A stretch of DNA of 64,000 nt from Peromyscus leucopus (GCF_004664715.2 NC_051063.1:111328329-111392328); one strand, 5' to 3'; positions 46,240-58,078 are shown, counted from the first letter of the stretch. Translations and numbers: made by a program. The notes: generated by a model not told the origin, from the sequence alone.

Positions 46240-46584
46240 TCACACCATTAAAAATATAATGACCTTCCTTTTCTGGAAGCTATCAAATGCTAATAGACCC
46301 TCTGCGGTGGGCAAAACTCCATGCTCACCTCCCACCCCACCCCCATGCTGGGATTTTGTCTATCTTGAACTTCCATGGGTCTTGTGCCTGCTGACAAAAT
46401 TACCATGTGTTCTTATATATAATTGCCTTGTTGTGTCAGGGAAAATACCATTTCCTTGAAGTCATTAACCACCTCTAGCTCTTAGAGTTTCTCCATTGTA
46501 GGGAGTCGCCATTCTAAGATGGCACTGACTTCCTGGTAGCCCAGCTGTAAACAACTCCATATTTGGCTATGCTCCTAGGACTAC

Positions 46585-47101
46585 TGTGGTGGTATTGTGT
46601 TCCCCAAAATATCGTGTACCTTAATAAATTTATCTGGGGTCAGAGAAGAGAAAAGCCACTAGTTAGACAGTGATAGCACACGCCTTTAATCCTAGCATTC
46701 CAGAGACAGAAATCCCTCTGGATCTCTGTGAGTTCAAGGCCACATTGGGAAAAGCCAAGCATGGTGACACACGCCTTTAATCCCAGAAAGCCAGCCTTTA
46801 ATCCCAGAGAGTGGTGGTAGAAAGCAGAAAGATATATAAGGCGTGAGGACCAGAAACTAGAAGCATTTGGCTGGTTAAACATGTGGCTGGTTAAGCTTCA
46901 GGCTTTCCAGCAGCAGTTCAGCTGAGAGCCATTGGGATGAGGACACAGAAGCTTCCAGTCTGAGGAAACAAGACCAGCTGAGAAGTTGACCAGGTGAGGT
47001 TAGCTGTGGCTTGTTCTGTCTCTCTGATCTACCAGCATGGACCCCAATAACTCGCCTCGGGTTTGATTTTATTAATAAGAACTTTTAAGATTCCTGCTAC
47101 A
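46585..47101 (+). mobile_element. LTR-like element (RMER-type?) nested in the ERVK LTR
   Basis: 517 bp, 'tgtggtggtattgtgttccc' to 'gattcctgctaca', with a perfect 6-bp duplication 'gactac' at 46579-46584 and 47102-47107. It contains two B1-like heads ('cacgcctttaatcctagcat', 46681 on; 'cacgcctttaatcccagaaa', 46771 on), a TATATAAG at about 46831 and 'ttaataaatttatctggggt' near its start. It is a rodent repeat I recognise by sequence. The name RMER1 is from memory and unchecked. Confidence 0.9.
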
Positions 47102-47232
47102 GACTACGTGTCCTAAGGTCTGCGCATGCACGAGTATGGTAATTGACCTTATGTCCTCAGGCTATCCCATGGCTCCCCATACTTGCATTCTGGCGGGACC
47201 CAATCACAGTACAGCACGTTTGCCTGATTCCC

Positions 47233-47240
47233 TATATAAG
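47233..47240 (+). promoter_or_regulatory. LTR TATA box
   Basis: 'tatataag' lies about 65 nt before the AATAAA signal and downstream of a CCAAT motif in the ERVK-like LTR. This fits the U3 promoter layout. Activity cannot be judged from the sequence. Confidence 0.7.
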
Positions 47241-47302
47241 CAGCTGTATTTTAGTCCTCGGGGCCCCTCACCTCCTGCTCTCCCTTAACCAAGAGGCGCT
47301 CC

Positions 47303-47308
47303 AATAAA
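47303..47308 (+). terminator. LTR polyadenylation signal
   Basis: AATAAA followed by 'gtgtgatctgagaagaatcc' and a G/T-rich stretch, as expected for the R/U5 boundary. Confidence 0.7.
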
Positions 47309-47379
47309 GTGTGATCTGAGAAGAATCCTTGAGTGGTGGTCGTTCTTCCTCGCTGGCTGAGGAGCTCGCCGCACTCCAT

Positions 47380-48055
47380 CCCCTAGTCCATGAAGATTTC
47401 TGAGCCCTGAGGTATAATATAACTGTCCTATTTAAACATTAGCCCTCCACAGTTCCAAGGTCACTTATTCTCTGCACATTGACCACATGAGAGTTTATTG
47501 ACAATGACAGTGTTAATTGTCATCTACTAAAAAAAGAAGTCTCTCTGATGAGGCATTAGAGATACAATATATTATCAATAAGACATTGGGAGTCATTTTA
47601 ATGCTCCATGCATTTATCAGAATTATAGTAAAAAGTATTCTTCTATAGACTACAACCAATCTAGCCACAAAAACTTGACCTCTTTGACATTGCAAAGTAT
47701 GGATTCCATCCTGCAGCCTGTGCCTTAAATCCAATTAGAAAGTTTTTGATTACTCTTATGACATTAATGGGCATAACTTACCAAGAAGGTTTTTATTTTA
47801 GCTCACAAGATTTTATTCATCACAAGATGAATGAGATTGATGATTACTTTTCTCCTCTGGTACTATGCATAGCATAGTCTAACACTGTGAAAGTAGCCAG
47901 TAGGGATGAAGCTTCCAGGTCAATACCCAGAAAGACAAATATCACCTTTTTGTTCTCATATGTAGATGTTTGCTTTTAATATATGTATTATATATTATAT
48001 ATTTATTAACATATAAATATAAATATATTCTACTTGGAATGATCATACAACTTAT
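47380..48055. other. Unique DNA
   Basis: Includes AT-rich 47975-48030. No gene or repeat recognised. Confidence 0.4.
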
Positions 48056-48057
48056 GA

Positions 48058-48560
48058 AATAGTAAGGGGTCATGTGTGATGAGGTGATCTCTCAAGCAAT
48101 GGGAGATAGAATACAGTGTTAGAAAGGGGGAAAGGAAAAATTGGACTAAAAGGGATAGGGGTGAGAGAAGGGACTATGGGGAGGGATATCTAACACTAAA
48201 GGCCTTTGAAAAATCTATGTGGAAACCTACTACTGTGGAAGGTTTCTAAATTATATACATGTACATATATAAAAAGAATTTAAATGGAGTTACCCTACAT
48301 TGGGGAGAATACTCCAACTAGATATCATGCACTGCCAAAAGAAAAAACCCTATCCAGGAATGGGTTGCCTCTTTTGGTGTTGTTGGTCAATGAGGTCCCA
48401 TAGACTCCTAAATATTACATGGTATTGCCAATGTTCCTGGTTCCCCTCCACATCCTGAGAGTAAGACCTATTGCTGAAAATATTGTATAACTGAGTTATA
48501 AACACAGAGAAATCAAATGCTATTTTTTTCTTTAAGTTTGTAGCTCTATTTCCATCCTCC
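48058..48560 (+). mobile_element. Old L1 (Lx-type) 3' UTR, upstream part
   Basis: 'gggatatctaacactaaagg', 'ggaaacctactactgtggaa', 'gaatgggttgcctcttttgg' and 'agacctattgctgaaaatat' is an ordered rodent repeat. Its last words match the first words of 41600-42740, so both belong to one long 3' UTR. The 78-codon reverse frame at 48350-48586 lies in it. Confidence 0.55.
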
Positions 48561-48663
48561 CTTCTGTAACTAAACAATATTCCCAAGGATAAAAGAAATG
48601 ATGGGTTATCTTTGCATCTTCTGTCTCTATACCAGTATCTATTTTTCAGAAATATTAGTAATT

Positions 48664-48689
48664 GTTAAGTTGAGTTAAATAAATATATA
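48664..48689. repeat. Possible target duplication, left
   Basis: 'gttaagttgagttaaata...' resembles 'gttaagttgaattaaaga...' at 49129 over about 26 bp with few differences. It brackets the L1 at 48797-49128 together with about 105 bp of non-L1 DNA. Confidence 0.6.
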
Positions 48690-48796
48690 TTATAAATCCA
48701 TGCTAAAATAATTTTTTTTCTAGCACTAGAGAATCCACTTATTGCCAACTCATGGAACATACTTCTTTTGCCTTTGAGGTCTAGCTCACGATGTAT

Positions 48797-49128
48797 TGTT
48801 TGTTTTTTTTTTTTTCTTTATTAAGAAAATTTCTACTCACTCCACATGCTATCCACAGACCTCCCCCTCCTTCCTCCCAATCCCCAGCACTCTTTCCCAA
48901 ACCACCCCACATCCCCACATCCCCCTAATCGAGGTCTCCCATGAGGAGTCAGCAAAGCCCAGCACACTGAGCCTAGGCAGTTCCAAGCCCCTTCCCACTG
49001 CACCAAGGCTGTGCAAGGTGTGACACCACAGGCACCGGGTTCCAGAAGCCTGCCCATAGACCAGATACAGATCCCGATCCCCCTGCCTGGGTGCCCCCCA
49101 AACAGTTCAAGCCAACCAACCATCTTCC
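48797..49128 (-). mobile_element. L1 3' UTR, 5'-truncated, possible 3' transduction
   Basis: T-rich tail then reverse 3' UTR: 'tattaagaaaatttctactc', 'gacctccccctccttcctcc', 'gaggtctcccatgaggagtc' and 'gttcaagccaaccaaccatc'. Beyond the T tail, 48721-48796 is non-L1, ending at a second T run (48712-48719), before the left duplication. Confidence 0.85.
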
Positions 49129-49155
49129 GTTAAGTTGAATTAAAGAAAGAATATA

Positions 49156-50245
49156 TACAAAGTATTTACCAGTGTGCATTAATATTACTAGCTTTATTCT
49201 CTCAAGAACAGTGATAGAGAACAAGGGGTTCATACTTGCAAAGAACTGTGCATTGAATCATTCATTTAACATTTATCTGTGTGGATATGTGATTTTTTTC
49301 AAAATGTTTGTAAAGTATTGTTTTCATTATCCATATGAAGAATATAATAATAATATCTAAACAATGGTGATGATAAAAGAAATTGTCACTATAATTCATA
49401 AAATTTATTTAAAGTATCTCACATATAAGATGTGCCAAAAATATTAGTAATTCACTAGCTAGCAAAAGAAAAGCAGGATAGAACCTCTCACTACTAAGGC
49501 AAATTCTTAAGTGTAGTTTCAACTTAATTAGAAGTAGGAGACAATTATTACTGTAACCTTAATCAAACTCAGGAAACAACTGAGCAGCTATTCACTGGCA
49601 CTGGGAAAAGGGCAAGCAGTATTTAAGTGAATTCTAAACTCGACCTCTGGAGAATTGATTGTGAACTTCACTCTTGACATGATGGCTAAATAAACAATTA
49701 CTTATTAACTGCTGCCTGGAGGTACACTTTTTAATCTCCTGAACTAGCGATAAAGTGAAGATTTGATTTGGAGATTTAAAATCAGGCTATAGACAATTTG
49801 CAGCTTAGGTGAGAAAGTAACAGAAAACAGGGAGGCCTGGGTCAAATGGCAAAAATACAATTTAGTCCTTGACCAAGAAGATGGGCTGAGGAGACATTTC
49901 AGGGGCTAAATATGCTTGGAGCAATTTACCCTCCATGGATGGATGACTGGGACACTCCTTAATATCACTTAACAGTTTTCCCAGAGGGGCACTAGCACAC
50001 TGCTATGCCCTAGGATGCTCTTTTCATGGAGGCAACATCACCTCCAAGCCTTTGTACATAGCATTGGAAATACTACTGAAATGACAGATACAGTGCTGAG
50101 TGGTGGAACAGAAGGTGTTTAGCAGTTACAATCACTGGCCAGGTTAATCAAAATCTTATAGGTCAAAAGCTCTCCAGCATCAGAATGAAGCTGAGTATCA
50201 ATCACAGGGTAAGGACATACAGTGGGAAGTCTATGTTCTGGACTG
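49156..50245. other. Unique DNA
   Basis: No repeats or genes recognised. Confidence 0.4.
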
Positions 50246-50249
50246 GCTA

Positions 50250-50355
50250 ACAGGTGTGTGTCCTTTCTTACAAAAATGCCCATCTTCATCTGTAAAATGG
50301 AAAGTTAAACTTTCAATCTGTGTGGATTAGGGGTATACAAATAAGAGCAGAGTTA
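50250..50355 (+). repeat. Possible MIR SINE fragment
   Basis: 'gcccatcttcatctgtaaaa' and 'tggaaagttaaactttcaat' then 'tgtgtggattag' match the MIR 3' core. The rest up to 50613 is unique. Confidence 0.45.
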
Positions 50356-50626
50356 AGAAATTTTTGTGCATCTATGCTTATTCCATATTTAGAATCCCTG
50401 CTTCGCTAGTCTCAGAGAATTGACAATATAACCAAGAATTAACTAAGAAATACTTTAACATGGACACTTCAAGGATGTTCTGCCTTTTAGAACTACTTCT
50501 CCACAAGTCTTTGTACTACATTTCCAAAGTCCTTCAAAGTACAAGTGTGTCATTTTAAGTTCAGGAGTATGTCTTTTTTTCTAAGGAGTTTATATCCAAC
50601 AAAGCTTCCAATTAAGAACTGGTGGC

Positions 50627-50834
50627 GCCGGGCGGTGGTGGCGCACGCCTTTAATCCCAGCACTCGGGAGGCAGAGCCAGGTGGATCTCTGTGAGTTCGA
50701 GGCCAGCCTGGGCTACCAAGTGAGTCCCAGGAAAGGCGCAAAGCTACACAGAGAAACCCTGTCTCGAAAAACCAAAAAAAAAGAAAAAAAAGAAATTTTA
50801 AAAAAAATAAAAAATAAAAAAAAAAAAAAAAGAA
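50627..50834 (+). mobile_element. Young B1 SINE
   Basis: The best-preserved B1 in the window: 'gccgggcggtggtggcgcac', 'gcctttaatcccagcactcg', 'gtgagttcgaggccagcctg' and 'ggcgcaaagctacacagag', body to about 50772, then a long A-rich tail. Flanks 'aagaactggtgg' (50614 on) and 'aagaactaatgg' (50835 on) match at 10 of 12. This copy best indicates the host lineage. The reverse frame 50550-50858 is antisense B1. Confidence 0.96.
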
Positions 50835-51269
50835 AAGAACTAATGGAGAGCTAAACACACTCTAAAGCATTCTCATTGTCTCTGGTAAGTCATTTTGAGT
50901 GAAGAGATTCTTAAAATTCCATTATTAAAACACTATCCAATAATAACACGGGTTTTGTATATTGCTGCCACAAGTGGGTAGCAACCTTATAGTGGTTCAA
51001 TAATAAATGTTCAATAAATAGTTCCTGAGTTTAAAATAGTGAAAAACAAGGGCAACAAAAGTTTTAGAGCCTGTTACTGAAAATCAATATCTTCCTGTCA
51101 AGTGGTCTCAAATGTTTTAAATCTTCTTCCATTCACTCAGTAAATTATTAACCATCTCCACACTTTCTAGATCTCTTAATACACCAATGCGGCCAGGGAT
51201 TCTTAAGGAATGTAAGATTAAAATGTCATACAATACCATTAGTTAAAACATGTGAAATATCCGTTAATT

Positions 51270-51338
<69 letters not shown>

Positions 51339-51456
51339 GTTTTTCGAGACAGGGTTTCTCTGTATAGCTTTGCGCCTTTTCTGGATCTTGCTCTGTAGAC
51401 AAGGCTGGCCTCAAAATCACAAAGATCCACATGCGCCGCCGCCACCACCACCTGGC
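51270..51456 (-). mobile_element. B1 SINE with (CT)n at its tail
   Basis: The body in reverse is 51335-51456: 'tttttcgagacagggtttct', 'tatagctttgcgccttttct', 'gtagacaaggctggcctcaa' and 'ccaccaccacctggc'. Its tail, on the left, is (CT)n with TTT interruptions over 51270-51334. Frames 51226-51481 and 51337-51642 arise from it. Confidence 0.92.
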
Positions 51457-51460
51457 AATA

Positions 51461-52129
51461 TTTCTCCTTTTTGTAAAGCAATCCTTAGGAGAACGATCAA
51501 AGGTAGCAATGAAGTTTGTATAATATTTTCTTCAGTTATGCTTCCCTCTTATACATCACAAGACACTGTTATAGATTATGAATGTCATCACTGTGACAAA
51601 ATATGTGTTAGAAATCATCTTAGTGGGGAAAGTTTCATTTAGGCTCATGGTTTCAAAGATGTCAGTTCAGTGCCCTTGGCTCCATTGATTCTGGGATCAG
51701 TTCACACTGAGACAGATCATCAATTACATGTTGAGCATGTATAAGGGCATGCTATTTACCTTATTACAAACCAAAAGCAGAATAAGAAATGGGTACTGAG
51801 GCCAAATACAGCCTTTAAGATTCACATTCAGTGATCCACTTCTTCCAAGAAATGCCACCAGCTGTGTTTACAGAACCTCCCAAAATGGCACTATTAACTG
51901 GGACCAAATGTTCAACATATGAGTTTGTGGGGGAAATTTCATCCTCAGACCCCAATAGAAACCCTCTCACAACAAACTCAACTGTGATTATTTTGAGTTC
52001 CATGTGAATGTTCCTCAAAGACAGAATACCATAAAGGTTTTGGGCACTCTTTATTAAAAAGGTAGAGTATCTTGTTTTGTCATGTTTGGTTGTTGTCTCT
52101 TGGAGGCCTGCTTTTTAGGAAGGGAAATG
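51461..52129. other. Unique DNA
   Basis: No gene or repeat recognised, apart from possible LTR-like words at 51600-52020 that I could not place. Confidence 0.35.
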
Positions 52130-52250
52130 GAGAGATCAGGGGAGAGGAGAGGTTGAGAAAATCTGGAAGGAAGAAAAAGAGGGGAAACTGTGGATGAGAT
52201 GTATTATATTAGAGAAGAATCTATTTTCAATAAAAATGAATGTAGACAAG
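52130..52250 (+). mobile_element. Possible L1 3' end fragment
   Basis: G/A-rich 'ggagaggagaggttgagaaa' and 'ggggaaactgtggatgagat' followed by 'caataaaaatgaa' resembles the last 100 bp of a rodent L1. Weak. Confidence 0.35.
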
Positions 52251-54719
52251 CTATTCCACTTGATAGATATCAGTAAGCTTTCTGCTCCAGTGTTCATGAT
52301 TAAATACAGTAAACAAAGTATTATGATTAAATGAAGTGGATTGAGTTTTATATCAATAGGATATGACATACAATATAATTCTGACCTACTACCTCACTAA
52401 TGAATATTTGCTTTTCTAGAAGTTAATGATAAAAATAATTTCTATGCCTTCACCCAGCCTTTGATATGCAACAATTAACCACAAATCTTAGTGGGATATT
52501 GGTATAGCACTTATGATTTTACCCATTCATCTATACACTGGCTGAGATTTAGCTATTTAGGTTGTTCTTTTCTCAAAGATTATATTAGACTCTAAAATTA
52601 TTCTTTGTCTCTTGTATTTCTTGGACTCTCAGGCAACCAAGGTACAACTTCCTCCTGAGAAAAATAAGAGCACAAGAAAGCCATGCTGACCTTTGCTGCC
52701 ATGTGTCATTGCATGCACCCATCATGACTGTTTCTCAAGTGTGGCATGACGAAAACCAAAATCAAGAGTTAGAGAAGCACAGTTTTCCCTCCCAAGGACT
52801 GTGGCAAGGGTGTACATACTATTATTAGAGGGGAATGAATAATGAGCACCAGCAATTATTTCATTTACCAGTATTAAAATGTGATGGAAAAGCTTTCAAA
52901 ATGCAGTCAAATGGATTATATTTAATCCTTACTTCCACAGAAAGAGACACTGTTTGAGCTAACTAGCATGTCATTTAGTCTGTGTGTTTAGGGCTTCTGG
53001 CATTCGAGCTTTATTGACATCATTTGTAACATGTCAAATTTCTTTTACTTGGAATGCTATGTTTATAGGAAAGAGTGAATTTGAATGTCTAACAAAGAAA
53101 ATAAAAGCAAAGTTTTAAGAGAGGCATTGCTTGAATTATAAAACAAGAAATTAGCAGGCAACATAATGTTAATGAAGTCACTCTGCAATTACAGCAGTAA
53201 CTAAATGTATTCCTTCTCTACCCCCCACAACATTAACTTTAATACCCCTATTTTTCTATTTATCTTAATGCTTAAAATGAATAACTGGAGTGAAATGTTG
53301 GTAAATAAAGAAGAAAACAATCTTAGCAAAAATTTACCTAAAACAATTGCAATGAGGACTGTGCTCTTTGGAGATTTTTTCAAATACTAAATTTCCTTGG
53401 TTAAAAGTTTTCCACAGGATCACACCTAGACGCAAGAGATCTACAAAGGAGACAATGAATACTTCAGTGTGTAATTTCTACCGATTCATTGGACCTAATA
53501 CATGTATTCTTTCCTTCTGTGGATGAGGCATTTGTCCCCTCAAATTCATCACAAAACTCAATTGCTGTTGAGACATCACTAAGAGATTCCTGTAAGAAGT
53601 ATTATGTCCTATCATGGGGTTCCCACCTTCAGAGATATCTATATGGAGCTATGAAACATAAATGCTTACAGCATAGCTGCAGAGGTTCTCTACACATTAT
53701 ATCAAAATGGCCTACTTTTCACAAACTAATTCTCAAGCTCTTTTAAATAATGTGAGTTTAGATAGAGAGATGAAAGTTTTTAATGAATCGGATATAAAAT
53801 GAATCCTTGAATTGGAAGCTGGATTGAATCAAAGGTGTTTGAGAATCCTCTTTCTCTGAGAGTAAAACATAAACATGTTATAATGTCAGGCAAGATGTTA
53901 GCCCTGACCTTCAAGAAGAAATTTAGCTACTACACAAATACTATGTCACTGAGTAAATGCTAAGTTATCTCTTAAGTTTTTCTCTTCCTTTGTCCTATGT
54001 TAATGGAGTACCACACCAATATGCTCACAGTATTGCCTCAGGGACAGAAGTGAATGGAACTGACATTGTAAGATAAGGAGGGTTGGCTTTAAAAACAAAT
54101 ATCCTAACACAACAGAGCATGGACATTGCACTCACACATCAGGCTAGCGGGATGATGTTTCCTACAAGATCATATCAAGTAAGAAGCAACTCATAAGACC
54201 ACAAAAATAATAGTTACTCTATAAGTTCAGAAGCCATAAAATAGTAGTGCTCCTCATTTTTTCTCATGTCTTGGACTTATAGATGCATCACTCATAGTCA
54301 ACCAAATTAGGTTACTGAATTTCATCAACTGCTTTTGGAAAGATAGAGCATATGATTGAAACATCTAGATCTTGTTTACAGTTTCTCAATAAAACACCAG
54401 TGCCATATTTAGTACATGACTCCAATCACAAGGATCCAACCAATAATTTTGTGGGCACAAGAATCTTTTATAATTGCACAGAATCTTGAAGGAAAAATTA
54501 TAACAGCCTCAATTACAACTACCAAGTAACGAATCCCTCTAAAACACTCAATGTATGTCTTTCAATTTTCATGCCAACCAACATTTAAGCAATGTATATG
54601 AAAATTTAATGTATTAATAGCAAGATCAGCGTGTATTTAAAGGTAAATATATGGCATTCAGGATTCCTAGCAAACAAACTCTGCCTGTCACTGTCTTCTT
54701 TTGAGAAAATATGAGTTCC
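52251..54719. other. Long unique stretch
   Basis: About 2.5 kb of AT-rich DNA. Two mirror frames of 60 codons at 53201-53390 on opposite strands have no support. Confidence 0.45.
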
Positions 54720-55250
54720 TTAGGGCTTGTTGCTCCTCAGTAAGGGGTGACGTCTAGAGATCCTCTACTATCAATATAAGAATTTGGACTAGTGTAATCT
54801 TGTACAGGCCTTGTGCAGGTAACAACAACTGTATTTTCAGGAGTGTGATAGCAATCCAGAAGAGAGCATTTCACAGCACTCTGCCTTATTATCTGATTCT
54901 TCTTTCAATTTTTTTACATGTATAATATCCATTTTTATTTATTTTTGATAATTGCTTCCACATATATAATGAAATACAATCACATGTACTTTAATTTTCC
55001 CTTTCAACTCTCTCCATAATCTCCAACATATGTCTCCCTCCCAACTTTACAGCTTTTTAAAAATGAACTCCTAAATCCAATCAGTGCTGACCATGTGAAT
55101 GGATGTGAGGCCATCCATTGGGGTATGGACAACATACCAGTGACCACATGTCCAAGAAAAGTCTCTCTTTATATATATATTTTTATTATATATATATATT
55201 ATAAATATATATATATACATTTATATATATAAATATTGAGTTGGATAGAT

Positions 55251-55293
<43 letters not shown>

Positions 55294-55405
55294 CTCCAAC
55301 TATCAACTGTCAGTAGTTCTTCTGCTTGTGATTTGGGCATTGAGAGCGCTTCTTCCACCCATGCTGAAATTTTTGCTGTCTAGAACTTGTGTAGGTTTAG
55401 GATTT
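54720..55405 (-). mobile_element. Fragmented L1 3' UTR
   Basis: 54734-54900 ('cttgtgcaggtaacaacaac'), 54917-55160 ('cagtgctgaccatgtgaatg', 'gaggccatccattggggtat') and 55293-55405 ('ctccaactatcaactgtcag', 'tcttccacccatgctgaaat') are blocks of one L1 3' UTR type. The order is disturbed, because the 'cttgtgcaggtaac' block lies on the wrong side. It is split by AT-rich DNA (55169-55232) and a GATA array. Confidence 0.6.
55250..55292. repeat. (GATA)n microsatellite
   Basis: About 10-11 units, preceded by AT-rich sequence at 55169-55232. Confidence 0.95.
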
Positions 55406-56400
55406 TTTTTTTAAATGAGAGATGTCCTATTTATGGTCTACAAGGTAAGCATGGTGCTGCCTCCCTAGTTGTATGTATATATAGACCCTTAATCCACTTC
55501 TAATCAAGATAGTTCCTGCTAAGTCCTTGAAAACAACAATGAAATAAAAATAGGACTAGATTAAAAGGCAAAAATAATGGAAAGCAGATAGAAAAATTAG
55601 AATGCATACAAAACAAATATAGTTAACCAAAAAAACAGAATTTTTAATACCATGTACAAATGTTTAATAAGGTAGTAAGCAGGTGGTAAAAGATATATTG
55701 TTAACTCTTGATCTTTTTGTATGTTATAAGAATATTCTCTCATTTCCCTACATCCAACACTCTCAACTATTGCAAACACCTTCTGTGGCAACATGACATA
55801 GTGCTCATCTAAGTCATTTTAATTGATAGACTTTTAAAGTTTAACAGTTTTGCAGAGAATGGACACTTTAACAACCTGTGCATTTTCTGGCATTTGACTT
55901 AATTTACAGCTCAATGAACTTGTCTCTGACTGTCTGAAACTGACACTTAATATTTACTTCTTTTTCACCTCTGCTTCCTGTTAATGATCTTGAACACTAA
56001 TAAAGTTTTACAAGAGTTGTGACTTCCTGACCAAGCATAATCTCCTTCATCAGTGATGAAGCAGCAAGCACCACACTTGATACCAAGACCACACTGAATA
56101 TTGCAAGAACACGTATTTTACTTTAACTCTTTTTTATTATTCTCAATAAATTATTAATGTTTAAGAAGTCTTGGGGCGTAACTTCAACTACATATTTATA
56201 ATAATTGTAAAAATATAATCTTTAGATGCAAGTTCTGGAATCAGTTTGCCAACCTTAAATGACTTGGCTATATAAGATCCTGTGAATCAAGTAACAGCAG
56301 AAGGCAGACACATAGAAAAACATGTATTTTTTCAAAATCAAACATCTTTGTATATTTAATTTACTAGTGCTAGAAAATGAGAGAGGAGGAAAGATAGAAT
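55406..56400. other. Unique DNA
   Basis: No gene or repeat recognised. Confidence 0.4.
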
Positions 56401-56467
56401 GGAGAGGAAGGGAGGGAGGGAGGGAGGGAGAGAGAGAGAGAGAGAGAAGAGGGAGAGACAGAGAGAC
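56401..56467. repeat. (GGGA)n(GA)n purine-rich stretch
   Basis: GGGA units followed by GA units. Segment 56468-56933 is unique. Confidence 0.93.
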
Positions 56468-56933
56468 CAGGTCACCAGGTGATGAAAGTTTATCTTTCTA
56501 AGCCCTAGACAAGTTTTCTGTGTAAGCTATTGGAAGCAAACACTCCTGTGTAGATGGATGGTTTTTCATTTCATGCTCTTTCATATCTTGCTAGAGCTGG
56601 GGCTTCAAACACCAATTCAATTTCCACGTAAGTGGGATGAAGCCTTTGAATCCCATATATATCTCCTGTCCTAAGGCCAATATTAACATCACACATGGTG
56701 ATTGGATCCATTTTGTGTTTTGCCTTTAGCATCATCTTATCACTCAGCAATAGAAAATGAAAAAAATAAACATACTACTTAAGCTCTGCAAGAGAAGGCC
56801 AATTCCAAGATAAGAGGTATTGTTTGTTTATCCTCAAAATCTGTTAATCCCTTCCTCCTTCAGCTAGGACCAAATACAATAAAAAGTTTTGTTCTTAAAT
56901 CTGAAGATCTTGGAAGAAAGGATAGTGTTTGTG

Positions 56934-56938
56934 GTGTG

Positions 56939-56990
<52 letters not shown>
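56934..56990. repeat. (TG)n microsatellite
   Basis: About 28 units with one TTT interruption. Confidence 0.96.
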
Positions 56991-56993
<3 letters not shown>

Positions 56994-57267
56994 TTTAAAC
57001 TTCTGTAGTTTTGCTAATATACCATCAATGCTATGTAGAATAAAATTAAGATCTGTGACATCTCTGAGCTCCATGTGTTGCCTTCCATGCATTATTTATC
57101 ATACCAACTATCAGTGCTAATAAGCTTGCAATGGCTTCATCTGTATCTAGTGATGGTCTAGTGATGAGCTGATCCACACCTATATCATCGCCACTGAATT
57201 AGAATCTCCATATTTTGACAGTTCTCACCAAATCTAATCCCTGTGTCTGGGTCAAATCTCACCATTG

Positions 57268-57640
57268 TTTGTGATGGCTAATCTTTATTTCTGACTTAAA
57301 TGGAATTAGGATTGCTCTGAAAAGATACCTCTAGGCATGTCAATAGTGATATTTCCAGAAATGTTTGGTTGAAAAGAGAAAAATTGTACTGAATGTGAAT
57401 TACACTATTCCATGGGCTAAGGTCCCGGGACTGAAATTTGTGAGCTGAGTACCATTAGTCCTCTCTGTTTCCTGACTGCAGACACAATGAGGTTCCTCAT
57501 TTCTCCCCAATCTCCTGCTGCCACCCTTCTCTGACACAAAGAATAGTGTCTCCTCAAATTAAAAGGAAAAATAAACCCCTTTCCCTTAATTACTTCCTTT
57601 GGGGTGTGTGGTTACAGCAAGAGAAAAGTAGCTAACTCTC
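57268..57640 (+). mobile_element. LTR-like rodent repeat
   Basis: Starts 'tgtgatggctaatctttatt' and 'ggaattaggattgctctgaa', continues with 'cctctctgtttcctgactgc', 'cagacacaatgaggttcctc' and ends 'ggttacagcaagagaaaagt' plus 'agctaactc'. The first words resemble the reverse of 30262-30312. Could be two adjoining repeats. Family uncertain. Confidence 0.5.
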
Positions 57641-57864
57641 TTTTTTTGGAGTCAAATCACTTTTACTTTCATATTTAACCCCATATTCACAGGCATTAAG
57701 AGGCCACTATGGCTATGCCCTGAGAATTAGATAGCATCAAGAAAATCAAGTATTCAGATATAAAAACAATATGAACATCTTCTGACAGTCTTGAATTACA
57801 AAGTCTATGCTATGTGAATGTGATTAGACATCTGAGTTAAAGACATATAAAAATCAGAGAATGG

Positions 57865-58078
57865 AGATATGAATTAACAGTTAAGAGCACTGATTGCTCT
57901 TCCAGACGACCCAGGTTCAATTCCCATATGACAGCAGCTCACAATTGTCTGTAACTACAGTTCCACGGGATCCAGTACCCTCTTTGGACCTCCAAGAGTA
58001 CCAGGCATACATGTGGTACAAAGACATAAATGCAGACAAAAAACCCATACACATACAACTTTAGTTATAAAAAGAAAT
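57865..58078 (+). mobile_element. B2 SINE
   Basis: 'atggagatatgaattaacag', 'ttaagagcactgattgctct', 'tccagacgacccaggttcaa' and 'cagcagctcacaattgtctg', ending in the 'acaactttagttataaaaag' tail. Confidence 0.9.

Larger units (their letters stand above)
46497..47373 (+). mobile_element. Solo ERVK-like (IAP-type) LTR, interrupted
   Basis: Begins 'tgtagggagtcgccattcta' and ends 'gagctcgccgca' with a perfect 6-bp duplication 'ctccat' at 46491-46496 and 47374-47379. Without the nested element (46585-47101) and its duplication it is 354 bp. U3/R/U5 signals are visible: CCAAT at about 47199, TATATAAG at 47233-47240 and AATAAA at 47303-47308. The 'agatggc' start and 'tgcgcatgcac' block are IAP-like. 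No internal retroviral genes are present. Confidence 0.93.

Noticed and set aside
53201..53390. Mirror 60-codon frames on opposite strands
   Set aside because: Short, AT-rich and without any supporting signal; expected by chance in 64 kb.
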